NCBI GenBank assembly: GCA_022592435.1
Contig: JABYQS010000135.1
Coordinates: forward strand, 1-64,000
DNA length: 64,000 bases
Source of the DNA: Cerioporus squamosus
Taxonomy: Eukaryota; Basidiomycota; Agaricomycetes; Polyporales; Polyporaceae
Direction of reading: 5' to 3'
This document shows, piece after piece, positions 42,126-54,255 of this stretch; within the stretch, counting starts at the first letter, position 1; each line of letters starts with the position of its first letter. The notes beneath the pieces were generated by a model. That model saw nothing but the letters and a program-made list of their open reading frames with translations. It did no database searches and was not told where the DNA came from. Made by a program: the position numbers and the translations under genes.

Positions 42126-44930
42126 ATGCCTCGCGTTCCGTCTGTGTCGCCCGCGACGGGAAAGCAAGTCCCTTCACATTTCATACACACCGCGGAAGCC
42201 CAGTTCGTCGACAATGCCGGTCGCACCGTGCTGCTTCGCGGTATCAACCTCTCTGGCGCAGACAAGGCCCCTGTTGGTGCCCCGTCGCAAACTCTGGAGG
42301 GCTTTTGGGAAGCTGGAGAGAGTGGAGATGCGAGCTTTGTTGGACGACCTCTGAACCTCGACGACGGCTCTGCGGACGTGCATCTCGCACGCCTCAAGGG
42401 CTGGGGTTTCAACATGTTGCGCTATGTGGTCACCTGGGAGTCGCTGGAGCACGCAGGACCGTGAGTGTTCACGAAACTTCATGCTACACAGACTCATATC
42501 TGTGCAGTGGGAAGTACGATTATGAGTTCATGGACTATACGGTCCGCGTACTCCGGAAATGCAAAGAGTACGGCTTCCGAGTGTACATGGACCCCCACCA
42601 AGACATCGTGAGTATTCATATCTGTTCACTGTATTTTGTGTGCCTTTGGAGCTGCTTGAAGGAAGCGGTGAAGCACCACTGCGCCCGTTATGACAGGCGT
42701 GCCCTGGTTATCCAGTTTGACTGCAGGGAAGTAATGTTTTCCACTGACTATGTTCTTCTGCAGTGGTCGCGCTTCTCTGGGGGTTCGGGGGCACCTTACT
42801 GGACCATCCTAGCATGTGGCATCAATCCACGCAACTTCACCGCCACACAGGCTGCTATCGTGCACTCGGAGTACCCCACTCCTTCCGACCCAGCACCCGC
42901 CGAACTGCCCGCCATGATCTGGAGCACGAACTACGGCCGCCTTGCGTCTCAAACCCTCTTCACCCTCTTCTTCGCTGGCCGCGAGTTCGCGCCGAAATGC
43001 ATCATCGACGGCCAGAACATCCAGGACTACCTCCAGTCACACTACATCGCCGCGATGGGCCAGCTCGCAGATCGGATTCTTGACGCGGGAGACCTTGTGG
43101 AGGAGTGCGTCATCGGCTGGGACAGTATGAACGAGCCGTTCGAAGGGTTTTGCGGTTACGCAGACCTGAACACGGTACCGACGAAGCAGGGTTCTACGCT
43201 CAAGAAGGGCCCGTTCCCCTCCCCTGCGCAGTCCCTTCGCCTGGGTATGGGTACTCCTCAGACCGTTGACAACTGGACGTTCACGTCCATGGGACCGAAG
43301 CGCGAAGGGACGGTCACCATCGACCCGCAGGGGACGAAGCTGTGGGCGGATCCCGAGACCGAACCAGACGGGTTGCATCCGAAATGGGGATGGAAGCGTG
43401 ACGCTGGCTGGAAGCTTGGGACGTGTATATGGGCGCAGCACGGCGTCTGGGATATCGAGAGCGGCACCGTGCTCGCGCCGGATTACTTCCGCTATACCGC
43501 GAGTGGGGACGAAGTCGTCTTCATCGACGACTTCTGGCGACCACACTTCCAGGCCTTCGCAACCCGTATACGCGAGTCTCATCCGGAAGCCATCCTCTTT
43601 GTCGCTCCTCCTGTCTTCGTGCCTCCCCCTCAGCTGGACGAGCGCTACCTGAAAGGGCGATGCTGTCTGTCTACACACTACTACGATGGCCTCACGCTCC
43701 TGACGCGTCACTGGAACTGGTTCAACGCGGACGCACTGGGTATCATCCGCGGCAAGTACTCCTCGAACCTGCCTGCGGTGAAGATCGGCGAGAAGGCCAT
43801 CCGCAAGTCGCTTCAGGAGCAACTCGGCTACCTGAAGGACGATGCGAAGATCCTCGGCGCGTACCCTACCATCATTGGTGAGATTGGCATACCATACGAC
43901 ATGGATGGCAAGAAGGCGTACGGGTACACCGACGATGGGAAGTACAAGGGCGACTTCTCCAGTCAGCAGAAGGCGCTCGACGCGAGCATGAACGCCTCAG
44001 ACGGCCCGAACGTGCTCAACTACACCATCTGGAACTACTGCCCGGACAACTCGCACGAGTGGGGCGACGGCTGGAACTTGGAAGACCTGAGCGTCTGGAG
44101 CGCAGACGATCTGAAGCCCTCGTCACAGTTCAGGATAGGGAGGGGTGACTCCTCGTCGGCCTTCTTGTTGAAGAAGGGCCAGATGAGTGTCCTTCCGTCC
44201 GCAGCCGCGTCCAGTGTCTCTCTCGCCACACTCACACCCGGGGAGGCTTCCTCTGGCAAGACCCTCGTCTCCAAGCGGTCGTCGCTATCGTCTCTGTCGG
44301 ACTGGGACAACGTCTACGACTTCCTCACGGACGGTGCTCGTGCCGTGAAGGCGTTCTGCCGTCCCTACCCCACTGCCGTCGTCGGCGTGCCCATGGATAT
44401 CCAGTTCGATATCTCGAAGGCAGAGTTCAAGCTGAAGATCACTGTGCGCGCGGAGGACGCGCCTCAGAGCGCGCGGCTAGGACTCTCCTCGCCTGACTCG
44501 GAGAACCCGGACGAACCGGAGCTTCCTACAGAGATCTATATCCCTCTGGTGCACTATGCCAGCGACAAGGTGCTCTCAGACGTCCAGCGGCAGTTCGCGC
44601 CTGTGTCGATGCCGAGTTCCGTCACCCCAGACAGTCCCTTGTCCAAGTCGTCCGGCGATTCCTCTCGGTCTTCAGCAGAACTCACCGCGGACCCCGCTAT
44701 CATCCTACGGGCCCTCTCTCCTTGCCCTCAGCGTTGACGTGTCGGGAGGTCGATGGGCCGTCGATGGGCAGACACTGAAGTGGTGGTATCCCGTCCCCGC
44801 CACAGGAGCGCGCGAGTACACCATCACCGTCAAGCGCGCGGGCGGCGTCATCAAGACGGCGGAGGAGAGCTCGAGCGCATTGACTCCGTTCTGGAGATGG
44901 TGCCTGGAGGGATGCTGTAGCATCATGTAG
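42126..44930 (+). CDS. GH5 glycosidase of the ergosteryl-glucosidase / EGCrP type, about 838 aa
   Basis: Cleaves the glucose from sterol glucosides or glucosylceramide, keeping their levels down. Exons 42126-42460, 42508-42607, 42764-44646, 44732-44930. The start region has [15 protein letters not shown] and [33 protein letters not shown] is a family hallmark. The acid/base Glu lies in [10 protein letters not shown] and the nucleophile Glu in [14 protein letters not shown]. The C-terminal beta-sandwich includes [14 protein letters not shown] and, in the last exon, [17 protein letters not shown]. The last intron has a weak donor (GTCGTC); without it the frame ends at 44737 and the sandwich is lost. 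No signal peptide is seen, in keeping with the cytosolic or vacuolar fungal enzymes. Confidence 0.87.
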
Positions 44931-45363
44931 GCGTGTGGGAGGGAAGAATTCCGCTTTGCATCTCGACATTGCTTTCTTGCAGCTTGGATGGATACATGGT
45001 TGTATTATAGACATTGCGCTGATCGGATCTTCTATTGTACTGTGCTCGTGCACCCATGCGTGTTGGCTCGTCGTGATCGTCGCGACCGCAACTTGTCCGC
45101 AAGTGTGAACGCAGGGGTATGGGATATGTGGTACGTGGGGAGCTTTCGGCGATAACATCCTGCTTCGACTGACTCCTCCGCTTGTCTTGCAGAGTCATTG
45201 TGTTGCGACTCCTCTCATTGCAAGTCAGCACTTAACACTGCGAAGGTTGGCCACAGCGTTCGCCCTCATCATGCTAGTATCTGATACTGATTTGTAGATG
45301 GTACGTGAATTGTCACTGTGGAACGTAAACACCATGTTCCTCCCTCCTCCGTAGCTGAATGCG
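44931..45363. other. Intergenic between convergent genes, no gene seen
   Basis: 3' flanks of the GH5 gene and of the F-box A gene. Confidence 0.4.
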
Positions 45364-47151
45364 TCAAGTAAACCATGATTTCTTCAGCCCCCCGAACACC
45401 ACATGCCCATCTACCAAGTCCTGTAGTGCCTGTAACGCCGGCTGAACGGATCCCCAGAGAGGGGATGCTTCATCAATCGATATAGTGCGGAAGGAACTAT
45501 TGTTGTCCTCAATTCGAAGGGAATCGTCGAAATCCAGGTGCGTCAAACGACTGCCAATGCACACCGCGCGACGTTCGATGACTGGTTGGATCTGCGTACA
45601 GCGTCTGAGAAGGGCGGCTGCAGCCTCTTCTGCGTCCGCCTTGCGAGTACTGTAATCCGGGCCCATATACATCCGAGGAGACGGGAAGCTGAGAGCCAGT
45701 CGTTCTAAAAGTGGACAGACGACCTCGCCTGCGGGATTGTCCTCCGGGACTCGCAAGGCGTCGAGGGCCCTCTCGACATCGCATCCAGAGACTGTGAGGG
45801 AAGTGAGATGCTGCAGGGCACGTAGGAGCGGAGACAGGTCGTCTTGACTGTCCCGGCCACCCCGTATGTCGGGCGACTTCCACCTCAACTCTGCCAAGGA
45901 CCTATTGGAGCGAAGAGCGATTGCGAGCCCTTGGAAGTCGTCGCTTTGCAACCCGTGTAGGTGTTTGACATGCAGGCGTTCTTCCCCGCTGACGTAACAC
46001 CGAACGACGGCGTGACTGTGTTCTGCTTGCACGTCTATTCTCTCAACGTCTGCGACTACGTCTAGCAGCCGCGTACGGAGCCAATCTCTCAGGCCAGGTT
46101 CTGCTGCAACATCAGGGAAACCCTGGTTGTCGTTCTCGATATGGACGCAGACAGAAGGTGGGAAGCCGATGTACGGCATGAAAGCGGTTATTGGACGTGC
46201 CCCGTCTTCGACAATGAACCTTTGTAGGGTAGGGAAGACGACTGCATGCACGTCGGGAGAGAGGGTGCGGAAGCTGTCGGGATGGGGCAGCACCGTGGTG
46301 AGCTGAAGCGTCAGGAGATTCGGACACTTCGCGAGGGCAAACATGAAATCCTCCATGTCTGGGATAGGGGGATTATCATGATCTGGGCCCTCTGGATCTC
46401 TCCCCAGCTGCACGCGGCGCAAGGATGGGACGGCAACTTTATCGAACAAGAATCCTGGAAGTTCAACTTGTTCGAGGCAGGGGAGGGCATCAGCCGGCAG
46501 AGGGTCCACATACAAAGTATTGTCCAAGAACTGGCATGGGCCGTCTCGCGCGCAGTCACACTCATGTGGCGAGTACTGGACAACGAGCTTCGTGAGCACC
46601 GGCAAGCCCTGGAGGAGTGTCCAATGAAGCTGGGCTACTTCATCGGTGGTTTCTGCGTGGACCGTGAGTGCAGTTATCCTCCAGAGGTGCGCTTCGAGAT
46701 TCCGGGATAACGTCGCGCTGAAGCGTGCGAAGGTTGGTTGGACAGGGAGAGGCGAAGATCGCATCATGATAGTCGCAAAGTATGCCGAGGGAACGCAGTA
46801 GTCGCTAACTGCGTCAAAGTGCATTCCTTGCACTGCGCCGTACCAGAACTCGGGGGTAGCAAGGAGCACTTGGCGCCAGCGGCGGCATACGTGAGCGAGA
46901 CGCAGACTGCTCCTGCCGTACCACGAATGTGCGAAGATGTGGGATAGGAGTTCGTTGGGGAAGCGGTGAATGGGCGCGATGCTGTTGTGGATAGCGAGGA
47001 GGGTAAGGGCGAACTTGCGGTAATCGTCGGCTCTGGCCACGGTCCACGAACGTATCTCGGAGTCGGAGAGTCCAGACAAACTCCGTTGATCAGCGATTGG
47101 GAGAGCCGACGCGAGTTCGGGGAAAGGTAGGCCGTCCGAGATGCACTCCAT
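45364..47151 (-). CDS. F-box protein family A, intact, 595 aa
   Basis: Single coding exon from ATG 47151 to TGA. A likely 5'UTR intron runs up to the CCTAG just before the ATG, with a GTGAGT donor near 47214. N-terminal LSGLSDSEIRSWTVARADDY is followed by the F-box HRFPNELLSHIFAHSW and LAHVCRRWRQVLLATPEFW, then a leucine-rich region of roughly 500 residues with FALAKCPNLLTLQL, LTSLTVSGCDVERALDAL and RLTHLDFDDSLRIEDN. It ends LQALQDLVDGHVVFGGL. This is the reference against which the broken copies at 3.2 and 32.8 kb were read. Function as SCF substrate receptor is inferred; target unknown. Confidence 0.82.
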   Translation of the reverse strand: MECISDGLPFPELASALPIADQRSLSGLSDSEIRSWTVARADDYRKFALTLLAIHNSIAPIHRFPNELLSHIFAHSWYGRSSLRLAHVCRRWRQVLLATPEFWYGAVQGMHFDAVSDYCVPSAYFATIMMRSSPLPVQPTFARFSATLSRNLEAHLWRITALTVHAETTDEVAQLHWTLLQGLPVLTKLVVQYSPHECDCARDGPCQFLDNTLYVDPLPADALPCLEQVELPGFLFDKVAVPSLRRVQLGRDPEGPDHDNPPIPDMEDFMFALAKCPNLLTLQLTTVLPHPDSFRTLSPDVHAVVFPTLQRFIVEDGARPITAFMPYIGFPPSVCVHIENDNQGFPDVAAEPGLRDWLRTRLLDVVADVERIDVQAEHSHAVVRCYVSGEERLHVKHLHGLQSDDFQGLAIALRSNRSLAELRWKSPDIRGGRDSQDDLSPLLRALQHLTSLTVSGCDVERALDALRVPEDNPAGEVVCPLLERLALSFPSPRMYMGPDYSTRKADAEEAAAALLRRCTQIQPVIERRAVCIGSRLTHLDFDDSLRIEDNNSSFRTISIDEASPLWGSVQPALQALQDLVDGHVVFGGLKKSWFT

Positions 47152-47481
47152 CTAGGAGTCTCGCGTTAGCACCGGACTAGATGATGGCAGGCACGGGCTG
47201 TCATATACTCACATGTACAGGATCTAGTATGAGGAAAGAGATGGGACTAAGGTTGCGACTGGAGTCTGCTGGAGTAAGTAAGGGGACGTCCAGGCGGAAC
47301 TTCAAACCACCGCGTGCATCCCGCGGGGCGGCCTCGTTTTAGCCAGATCACGTAACACGTACAGAGCGCGTGTCAAAACATCCTGCCACAGTGCCACTCG
47401 ATCTCGTATTTAGCGGTGAAGGGCGGTACTGAACACATCGTGCGGATGATCCTCTCTGAACCAGTCATGCAGAATGAGAGA

Positions 47482-49233
47482 CTACAGGTCGCTCAGCGAC
47501 CCCACCAGTGGAGGTGAGAACGCCCGGATCTCCCGCCTGTTCGTCATTGTCCCCGTCACGCTTCGGCATTTCCTCCATGGAATACTCTGTCGACTCGTCC
47601 TCTTCGAAGGACTGAGAAATCCCGTCAAAGACTCCGGAGACTCCATGTAGGATCCCACGGACCCGACGAATCTCGCGAAGCTGATAGTCCGCGAGGTGCG
47701 GGTGTACTCCTGGCTGTTGGAGTTGAGGGGATCTCCCGAGTCCAGCTTGAGGGCATCGCGGTTCGCGGACTGGAGATCGAGGAGGAAGCGCGAGACGAGC
47801 ACGGCTGTGGCGCTATGTCCGGTTTACTGAGCATAAGTGGGTGGGCTTTTGGTCAGGACGGGTTTGAACACGTACGGTTCTGTGAACTCGGTGACGAAGC
47901 TGACGGGGTCGAAGACACCGACAACCTGTGTAAAGGTCAGCATAGTGTTGAAGGTTATTCTACAAGAAGCGGCTCACTGAGATCAAGGTGAACACTAGGT
48001 GGAGGATGTTCAGGATGAGCAGAACTCTATGATCGCGTCAGTCGTGCAGGACTACCTCGAGGGCGACTCGCGCTTACAGAAGTATATGGTGCCTTGAAGA
48101 CTCGGGTTAGTATCTGGTACAATGCGGAAATGACAGGCACGTCACATACCATCACGGAGCAGAACAGTAGAGAATGATAAGAGGCTCCGAGAGCTACCAA
48201 GGCCCATAGGGTTCCGCCGAGGCAGCGTGTACCATGTAACCAAGACGAGTATCAGGTCGGCTGATATCAGTGTACCCCGGGACACGCTCGTCACTGGCAG
48301 GTTAGTTGGATGTATGGTCTAGGACCACATGCAGGAGTAAACGCACAACTATCTGACCGGTCAGAAGTACTCGAGGACAAGAGGTACCGTGCAGGGTGAC
48401 ACTCACGTCTTAGCCATCGAAGGGGTGAGGTCAACTCCGGCAGAGCAGCCGAACGTAGGGTCGTTGAAGCCGTCCAAGTCGAAACCATATTGGACCTGAA
48501 GGTGTCATGATCAGCATGAAGACTGACCGACCATCGCTTATGCACGTACGAAATTCACTGCGAGGGGGGTGATCCCGAGCAGGAATACGAAGACAGATAG
48601 TGTGATGTTCCTCCCAGTGAGCGCGAACGCGCGTAGAGCGGAGAACGCTGCAGGAAAGTGCGGCTATTCGCGTCGACTCATGAAGATGTAGAGTCGTTGA
48701 GGACTGACCGGCCCAGGGGAGAAACTGAATCCAACTGATTGCAGCTTCTCCTTTGACCAACAGCGAACAACTGGGACGGCCCCCGGTCAGATCGGACATC
48801 TGAAGAGTAGCGGGCTGGTATACCTCTGGCAATACTTGTGAGAGACAATACGGATTGAATCCATGAAAGCTAACCTTGTCGGACATCGGCACGAACTCGC
48901 ACATGATAAGGATATAGCTGATCAAAGCGAGATATCTGTTGAGGAAGAACAGGGCAGATGCGCCCGTCCACTTCCCTCTCCAGAAGAGTTTCACCTCCTG
49001 TCCGAAGGTGATGAAGTACTCGTATACGAGGAAGGCTGACGCGGGCAACGGTGAACAACCGGCCAGTCGGGGCACTCAAACTGCTCACTGGTGCCAGCGA
49101 ACGTGCAGCAGTTGTCGACGAAGCTGACCAGGATGGGCTCTGTCAGCGAGCAGCCAGACGGGCAGACCACGCAAGGCACTTACAGATTTTCATAGACGAG
49201 CACGAGGCCATTTGAGGACAAGTCGGACGCCAT
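47482..49233 (-). CDS. DUF6533-type multi-spanning membrane protein
   Basis: Basidiomycete-specific membrane protein family of unknown role. The first three exons are 49184-49233, 49089-49123 and 48875-49035. They give MASDLSSNGLVLVYENL, then the DUF6533 core FLVYEYFITFGQEVKLFWRG and GKWTGASALFFLNRYLALIS. Further exons encode LVKGEAAISWIQFLPWAG, FSALRAFALTGRNITLSVFV, QYGFDLDGFNDPTFGCSAG, VLLILNILHLVFTLIS and VVGVFDPVSFVTEF. The last exon begins near AVLVSRFLLDLQSANRDAL and has a Ser/Arg-rich cytosolic tail ending at 47482. Internal exon ends between 47.8 and 48.9 kb were not all fixed. About seven helices are expected. Confidence 0.75.
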
Positions 49234-49533
49234 GTCTTCACAGCGAGATACAGCAGGGACACGACGGGGGAGTCCAAGACGCTATCTTGGTTTGCGTGGT
49301 TATATATGCGACGCGGCTGCTATGTGGGCTACGATCTTCTGTCAGAAGATTGCGGCCGCATGACCGCAGCCGGACACCTGGTATATTGCCGTACACCTGC
49401 GAGCGCGTCGCCCAACACTTGCGCACTTGCGTCGTTCCGGAGCGCCAAAGGGCGGCGGTAAAGCGTGAGCAGGATTAGAATGTCATTCGATCTAGAGCTC
49501 TACTGTATCTGGCGCACAGCTCATGCAGAGTGA
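49234..49533. other. Short intergenic stretch, no gene seen
   Basis: Lies upstream of the DUF6533 gene and downstream of OPA3. Confidence 0.4.
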
Positions 49534-50406
49534 CTATATGCGAGTCGAACGAGTGGGATTATGCTGACGCGGTAGATGGTGGGTCCGTAGGGGGAGAAGA
49601 AGTGTCTGGAGATCCGCTTGAGAGTCTAGCGGATACGATGGAGGGGTCGGAGGTCTCTTGGTGAGGTCAATATGCGGCAGAGGTAGAGGCGTACCCTCGA
49701 ACTCGGCCCATCCGCCTCGCAGACCAATCTCCACGACGCGCTGCAATATTCGAGCCAACTCGTCATGCCTGTAGGACAGCTGAGCTCACGGAGACTCACG
49801 TCAAGGGACCACAAGACACGTACCGCATCGATTCCTCTGCCATCCGCTCCTCCTGTTGCCTCGCAAGAGTGTCCACCCTCTTGTTGAGACCCTCCACGCT
49901 CTGTTTGAGCTCGTCTAATTGGTCGTCCACCGCATCTCTCCGTTTCGACGTGTTCCGTGAAGAACGCCATGTCTCCCCCAGGATTAGACCGCATGCGACC
50001 GTAAACAAGAAGCCTTCCGCAAGCGCATTCGCGCCGTTCTCAATTGCCCTGTTGACACTTAGACAACACCGACTACTATGCAACTGGGCACATACCTGGT
50101 CTCCGAGAGTGGTCGAACATGCTTCGCAGGTTCTCCCAAGAGGTTTGTCCGCATCCTCATCTCCGTCTGGTACATGCGCTGGGCCAGGCCAACGCAGAAC
50201 GAACGGAACTTCTCATGCCTTGTCCATATACGCTCAGCAGACGTCGCAAACTCAAGAGACCGCACCAGTGACTCACTGCTTCGCCTGTATCTTAATTTGA
50301 TTGCTTATGGGTTTCGCTAGCGTCTTACACCGTTCAGAGCAAGGAAGAGCTACCAGTCGTCTGAACTCACTCGGATGACAAGTGACGCGATCTTCGCGGA
50401 GGCCAT
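49534..50406 (-). CDS. OPA3: OPA3-like mitochondrial protein, 221 aa
   Basis: Small protein of the mitochondrial membranes, linked in animals to optic atrophy; molecular role unsettled. Exons 50371-50406, 50277-50323, 50096-50218, 49824-50048, 49534-49768. The family pattern is clear: MASAKIASLVIRTLAKPISN, KIQAKQHEKFRSFCVGLAQR, YQTEMRMRTNLLGEP, RPLSETRAIENGANALAEGF and LFTVACGLILGE (a hydrophobic segment). A coiled-coil-like stretch follows (DDQLDELKQSVEGLNKRVDT). The last exon adds a Pro-rich tail (THHLPRQHNPTRS) beyond the usual end. Divergent from the gene at 50724. Confidence 0.88.
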
Positions 50407-50723
50407 GGTCAAACTGGCGGTGAGAAAGGGGTAAGTCGGTCTAGTCGTCACGCGAGATGGTGGTTTGCATGAAAGAGAAGGTCAGCGTCGTGCACGACGA
50501 CAAGGTCGAGCCGAACGGCCTCGCGTCGCGTCGGCCGCGAGCGCCTGGCAAGGCTTCCCTCCTACCATCACTACCTCCAGCTTCTGTGTATGCTTTTGCG
50601 ATACTTGACTCTTGGACTTCGTTGTCTGTGGTCAGAATGACCGACGATGTGATTATTACATCCGTACCACATAGGTTTGGGGCGGTTCTGACGTTCACAA
50701 CTCAGTTTCCAGATAGGAGTGCG

Positions 50724-52498
50724 ATGGACTACGAGATGGTGATACGCCTGGAACGGCTTCGCGTTCAGGAGGCTCTGAATGCGCGCGACGTCGCCGTCAG
50801 CCGTCTTGCAGATGCCTGTGCCTCTGTGCGCGAGAAGACGAACGCCGTGGACGGCTTACGGGAGGAGAAGGAGAGGCTGCAGGAGCAGTTCGAAGTCTTT
50901 CGATGCAAGGGTCGAGGCGAGATCGATAAGGAGAACCAGAACGTATCTGTGAAGACGAAGGAGGAAGATCATTGTGAAAAGCCGGACTCTACACAGACTG
51001 TGGAGGACCGTTTCGCCCTCCTGCAGGTCGCTGATGCGGGGCTTGGAGGGTGGACGGACGGTATCGAATTCAACCTCAAGGTACGACTTACACCGTATGG
51101 TATGGCCTCTGTATGTTAACCCGGTACAAGATTCCGTCAGCGTATGATCTCCAAGCTGCCCAGGCCGCGAATGCGCCCAGTCGCGATGTCCTAAGGGATG
51201 CATCGAATGCGACTGTCAATCATCCCCAACCGTCCCAAAGTCCCTTCAATGCGTTCAGCCCATTAGGTGTGGACACGCCCGAATCCCCGTGGACGCCGTT
51301 CGAAGGCAATCGTCAGGTGCGTACTTGGCGAGATATCTGGGCCTACTCAATCGTACTCCCCGAAGGTTACACTGCCGACCCTCAACACCTCAGAGAAGAT
51401 CGAAGCTAGATACGCCGTCCTTGCATCTCTTCCACTTCCATCGGGTATACCAGAGGATGCGCTCACTCCCATCTTGATCCCTCCTCAGTACACGTTGCAT
51501 GACTTCATCGGAACGACGTCTGGGGTAAGTCTGGCTTCCTGACAGCTGGACTGCGTAACTGACCAGACACTGCTTAAGCTTCTACGTTACCAGTGAGTGT
51601 ATTCGTCCTAATACCTTGTGACTATAGCGCATATATCCAGGCTGGGCAACTATCGCGTCTTTCAACAATCTACTACGACATGGTGCCCGGATCGCGAGGA
51701 ACACGGATACTATCTGGCACCTCTCTTCAAGTGCAGTACCAATCCGCGGGTCACAACGGCTCATAGATGGGCTGCTGTCGACATCGACGCGACGCTGGAT
51801 GTCCCTACAGGTGAGTGACATTCTGGTTTCCTCGCAGGATCGCTGCACGCCGTCCGCAGAGTGCTTCTTCAACAAGGACGGCAAGTGGTACTACGCCGGC
51901 ATCTACAAGCCGTTCCGCCTCGAAGACCTATGCAGCCAGGAGTGGGAGTGCCTTTCTACTGAGGTATGCGTCCCGAACCTCGCGCGCGTCACCTGTCGGC
52001 CATATCACTCGACGGCCCCTCCCGCAGACGTCCTCTGCCCTCATCAAGGAGACGCTCGCGGCGCGCAAGAACACATCCCCGCAGAACATCTATGAGGCTA
52101 GTCAGCTGTACTCTGCCGGCGCGCTCAAGGTCGCCTGCATCGGTCTCCAGTGCATCGGCTTCAACAACACACTCTACCGGGGCCTCCTCGAGCACGCCGC
52201 GCTCTGCACGCACACCGGCAAGTGGCGCATGCCCGCTGGTGGCTACAACAACGCTAGCCCTGGTCCGGGTCTCGGTCTCGCCTCTCCTGCTACCGCTGCA
52301 ACGACTGGACCGACTTGGAGCGGTCCTGGGAGCCCCGTCACCCCGGTGCTGTCCCCTCCGCAGGTGCAAGCCGGGAACGCAGGCGTGATCAGAAGACCCT
52401 CGCCCTCCCAGCCGCCGACCCCGACGTACCGCATCTTGCAGTATGGCGCTCACGATTTCTCGGCGAACTCTGGCGAGAGACTTCCTGGGACGACTTGA
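50724..52498 (+). CDS. DUF6697-like basidiomycete protein, 490 aa
   Basis: Exons 50724-51080, 51131-51316, 51366-51524, 51567-51592, 51641-51810, 51860-51963, 52028-52498. The N-terminus is a coiled coil (MVIRLERLRVQEALNARDVA to KERLQEQFEVF). The conserved C-terminal half has YYLAPLFKCS, ECFFNKDGKWYYAGIYKPFR, LEDLCSQEWECLSTE, LIKETLAARKNTSPQNIYEA and LYSAGALKVACIGLQCIGFN. This pattern is what I remember as the DUF6697 domain; the domain name is from memory and should be checked. It ends in a Pro/Gly/Ser-rich tail. An in-frame upstream ATG at 50457 would add 89 residues, but that lies only 50 bp from the OPA3 start, so the inner ATG (MDYEM) was preferred. Function unknown. Confidence 0.75.
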
Positions 52499-53189
52499 CG
52501 ATGGACTCGGACTTGCGGTTGTGGCGTGTTTCTGTGGTGTCTCCTGGTTCGCTGGCTACGCTCAAGATGTGATGTCTCTTCTGTTCTACTGTCATGGAAT
52601 TGATTCCTCTCTACTTGCAGTCTCTCTGTATATCGCGTCTTCCGACCACAGATGTATGATACGTGTCGAAATATGGAGTCAATGCACCGTAAGCCTGCCT
52701 ACCTTGCCTTTGCAAGACTTCACATCTCCTCCTTTTCGGTCAAAGTTGCGCATCGTCATATAATGGGTGTCCCTCGTGTTCAGACACAAACTGACCTACT
52801 AACAGGCAAGTTCGTGATTGTCCTACTCGGTGCCTCTCGGTGCTCAGCGGTGCTCACTGCTCGCGGCGTTCACATGAGCGCTTGAGCCACGTGGTCCAAT
52901 TTTGAGGGCCGACTTGGCGGGTTGAACATGGCAAGCCAGCTTGAAGGTCCTCTCCATTTATGTACCAGAGCCACGCAGCTGGTTCTCTTCCAAGATTCTG
53001 TGGGGTCCGAACGAGCTTCAGGGGAAGCTCGCTAAGCGATTCGGAAAGTTGGTTGGGCAGCTAAACGTTATGTACTATGTCGACTGATGTGTTTTGCGAC
53101 GCTCCCGGTCAAGTATGTATATAATAGTGTCATGCAGTGTCAGTTCATGAATCTTCGTGATGGCCTTTGCGCCAGGATTATCACATTAA
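52499..53189. other. Intergenic, no gene seen
   Basis: No coding signal; an in-frame stop at 53187-53189 ends the upstream extension of the F-box fragment that follows. Confidence 0.4.
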
Positions 53190-54050
53190 CCTTCCTACAT
53201 AAGTAGCCTAGATGTCCGCAATTGCCACCCCACGATTGTGCCGACGATACTGTCAAAGCTTCGCTGTCCTCTCACCTGTCACGTTTCCCTCGCCGCAAAG
53301 TCCCTACGAAACTCGCTGCCCGCTGGATGCCTCACGGGCGGCACGATTGCAGACCGCATCCAGGTCGAGTACCGGTACACCGGTTACAGCAACCAAGACA
53401 ACGTCGCTGTAACCGCGTACATCCACGGCTCTGAGGTACTGGCCTTCACCTTCGAACCCGATGAGCAGGACGCGCAGAAGGAGTTCTTCTCCGAAAGCAA
53501 CGCCGTCGCGGCCTTCACATTCCAGGGAACCAACGGCTACAAATACCCAAGCGCAGATCGGAGCGAACGAGCACACTTCAGCGAGCTTCTGAATGCCTTG
53601 TCCAACCTCGTACAGCTCAATGTGCTCGGCTGGGACTGTCTGCAGTGGCTCATCGCGCTTCTGGGCGGTTCCGAAGCTTCTGGAGATAGAGACTGCCTGT
53701 GTCCACAGTTGCGGGGACTCACGGTGTGCTGGCAACCCGCGGTCGACGGGTCACTTCTGCAAATCGATGTGCTCAAGAATGCCCGTCCGGTGCCACGGAT
53801 GATCGCTTCTCCCACCGTCGACGCCTCGGATCCGTTGTTCTCGAATCCCTTTTGCGCCAGTGTCGCCCAGGTGTTGCGATATAGAGCGGAGCTGGGATCG
53901 CCCCTCAGGGAGTTGTCGGTCCGTGTCGCTCACGGCATCATTGACTCGTACGTCGAAGACGAAGGGTGGAAGCCGCCGGTGCTGAGAGAGCGTATGTGGA
54001 GGAAGCTAGAGGGTTTGGTCGAGAAGCTGGACGTATCATTCACTAGTTGA
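53190..54050 (+). pseudogene. C-terminal fragment of an F-box/leucine-rich protein
   Basis: An open frame of about 287 codons without an ATG at its start. It begins in the middle of a leucine-rich pattern (DVRNCHPTIVPTILSKLRCP) and continues through LLNALSNLVQLNVLGWDCLQ, LCPQLRGLTVC and GSPLRELSVRVAHG to a normal-looking end at 54050. This is the usual C-terminal half of basidiomycete F-box proteins, but no F-box lies upstream and TAA closes the frame at 53187. It could be a 5'-truncated pseudogene, or the last exon of a gene whose first exon I failed to find. It is not close to family A or B. Confidence 0.5.
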
Positions 54051-54255
54051 GTTGAACAGGACAATGCAAGGACCATGTGACGCGACTGCGAGGCTGTCTG
54101 CGGCGTGACGAGAGCTCCGAGATGGTTGGAATCCCTCTCGCGGGATTGAGAGGACTTACATACCGACGGTCGCCCACACGAGAACGCATATGAGAACAGG
54201 GCCCAAGGTATAGCATTGTGCATGAATGGCGAAAACGGAAGCAAAGCCACATGCT

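Noticed and set aside
43037..43822. A 261-codon open frame on the - strand
   Set aside because: Mirror of the GH5 catalytic region; explained by codon bias of the + strand gene.
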